Positions 6,015-6,097 of a DNA stretch of 6,097 nt are shown here, piece by piece. Under the pieces are notes generated by a model. The model made no database searches. It had not been told where the DNA came from and saw nothing but the letters and a program-made list of their open reading frames with translations. Each line of letters begins with the position of its first letter. The stretch's first letter is position 1. Where the stretch lies: the NCBI GenBank assembly GCA_947484535.1, contig CANKPO010000087.1, positions 1 to 6,097 on the forward strand. The letters run 5' to 3'. The DNA is from Caulobacteraceae bacterium. GTDB taxonomy: Bacteria > Pseudomonadota > Alphaproteobacteria > Caulobacterales > Caulobacteraceae. Made by a program: the position numbers and the translations under genes.

Positions 6015-6097
6015 GTCATTGCGAGCGCAGCGAAGCAATCTAGGTGATTGGAGCGAACCTGGATTTATGATCCCCTAGGTTGCTTCGGCGCGATGCG
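6015..6097. repeat. Inverted-repeat intergenic element (CATTGCGAGCG type), cut by the right edge
   Basis: The left arm starts near GTCATTGCGAGCGCAGCG (6015-6032), with a small internal palindrome ATTGC/GCAAT at 6018-6022 and 6035-6039. CGAAGCAATCTAGG (6031-6044) is inverted at 6074-6087 as CCTAGGTTGCTTCG, matching at 13 of 14 positions with the odd pair a G-T. The 29-base spacer holds a smaller GGAT/ATCC stem (6061-6064, 6070-6073). The layout, two arms facing each other around a short centre, resembles REP-pair or small MITE-like elements whose arms carry CATTGCGAGCG. The outer end of the right arm lies beyond the window. Confidence 0.55.

Larger units (their letters stand above)
5843..6097. 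other. Non-coding region with stacked palindromic repeats
   Basis: These 255 bases after rnr show no credible gene. They hold, in order, a short GC palindrome (5863-5880), a candidate terminator (5884-5931), a C-run/G-run hairpin (5977-6003) and an inverted-repeat element cut by the window end (from about 6015). Short reading frames here translate to repeat-derived peptides such as VPREGGDP, NPLPLKGG and RHCERSEAI, which recur as false ORFs in many genomes. Confidence 0.7.

Noticed and set aside
5561..6019. 152-codon reverse-strand frame over the end of rnr and the repeats
   Set aside because: It contains SPLEGERVG and WVPAFAG, the reverse-strand readings of the same repeats, and then runs antisense through the conserved S1 domain of RNase R.
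5843..6043. 66-codon GTG-start frame after rnr
   Set aside because: Its peptide is made of known repeat translations (VPREGGDP, NPLPLKGG, RHCERSEAI), with no domain and no ribosome site.
5843..6097. CRISPR array, tRNA or attachment site in the repeat-rich end
   Set aside because: The repeats are palindromes of different families without regular spacing. No tRNA-like cloverleaf and no integrase gene are visible.

Overview
The window is GC-rich, dense in genes, and reads almost entirely left to right. Protein signatures point to a Gram-negative alphaproteobacterium: a MacA-type adaptor with a TolC-docking hairpin, MacB-type ABC parts, and an RNase R of alphaproteobacterial style. The Caulobacterales are a reasonable guess, because the sequence before the RNase R start matches 7 of 8 positions of the Caulobacter housekeeping -10 consensus as I remember it. 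The repeat types at the right end are also common there. The taxon is inference, not proof.

Layout: (1) 1-1554, a MacA-like periplasmic adaptor whose 5' end lies off the left edge. (2) 1565-2245, a MacB-type ATPase. (3) 2242-3471, a MacB-type FtsX-family permease, overlapping the ATPase gene by 4 bp. (4) A 55-bp gap with a possible promoter. (5) 3527-5842, rnr, encoding RNase R. (6) 5843-6097, non-coding sequence packed with hairpins: a short GC palindrome, a good candidate intrinsic terminator for rnr, a C-run/G-run hairpin repeat, and an inverted-repeat element that runs off the right edge.

Genes 1-3 form one transcription unit and should together make a tripartite efflux or secretion pump. 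The ATPase and permease assemble in the inner membrane, the adaptor spans the periplasm, and an outer-membrane TolC-like channel (not in this window) completes the path. ATPase and permease are separate polypeptides, unlike E. coli MacB where they are fused. rnr is a housekeeping 3'-5' exoribonuclease gene and probably has its own promoter.

The most unusual item is in the adaptor. Between two strands of its membrane-proximal domain sits an extra segment of about 110 residues: Gly-rich linkers flanking a charged helical stretch with two LTxxQ-like motifs, resembling a reduced Spy/CpxP periplasmic chaperone module. Nothing else looks like an undescribed system. The rest is conventional genes plus a pile-up of dispersed intergenic repeats.
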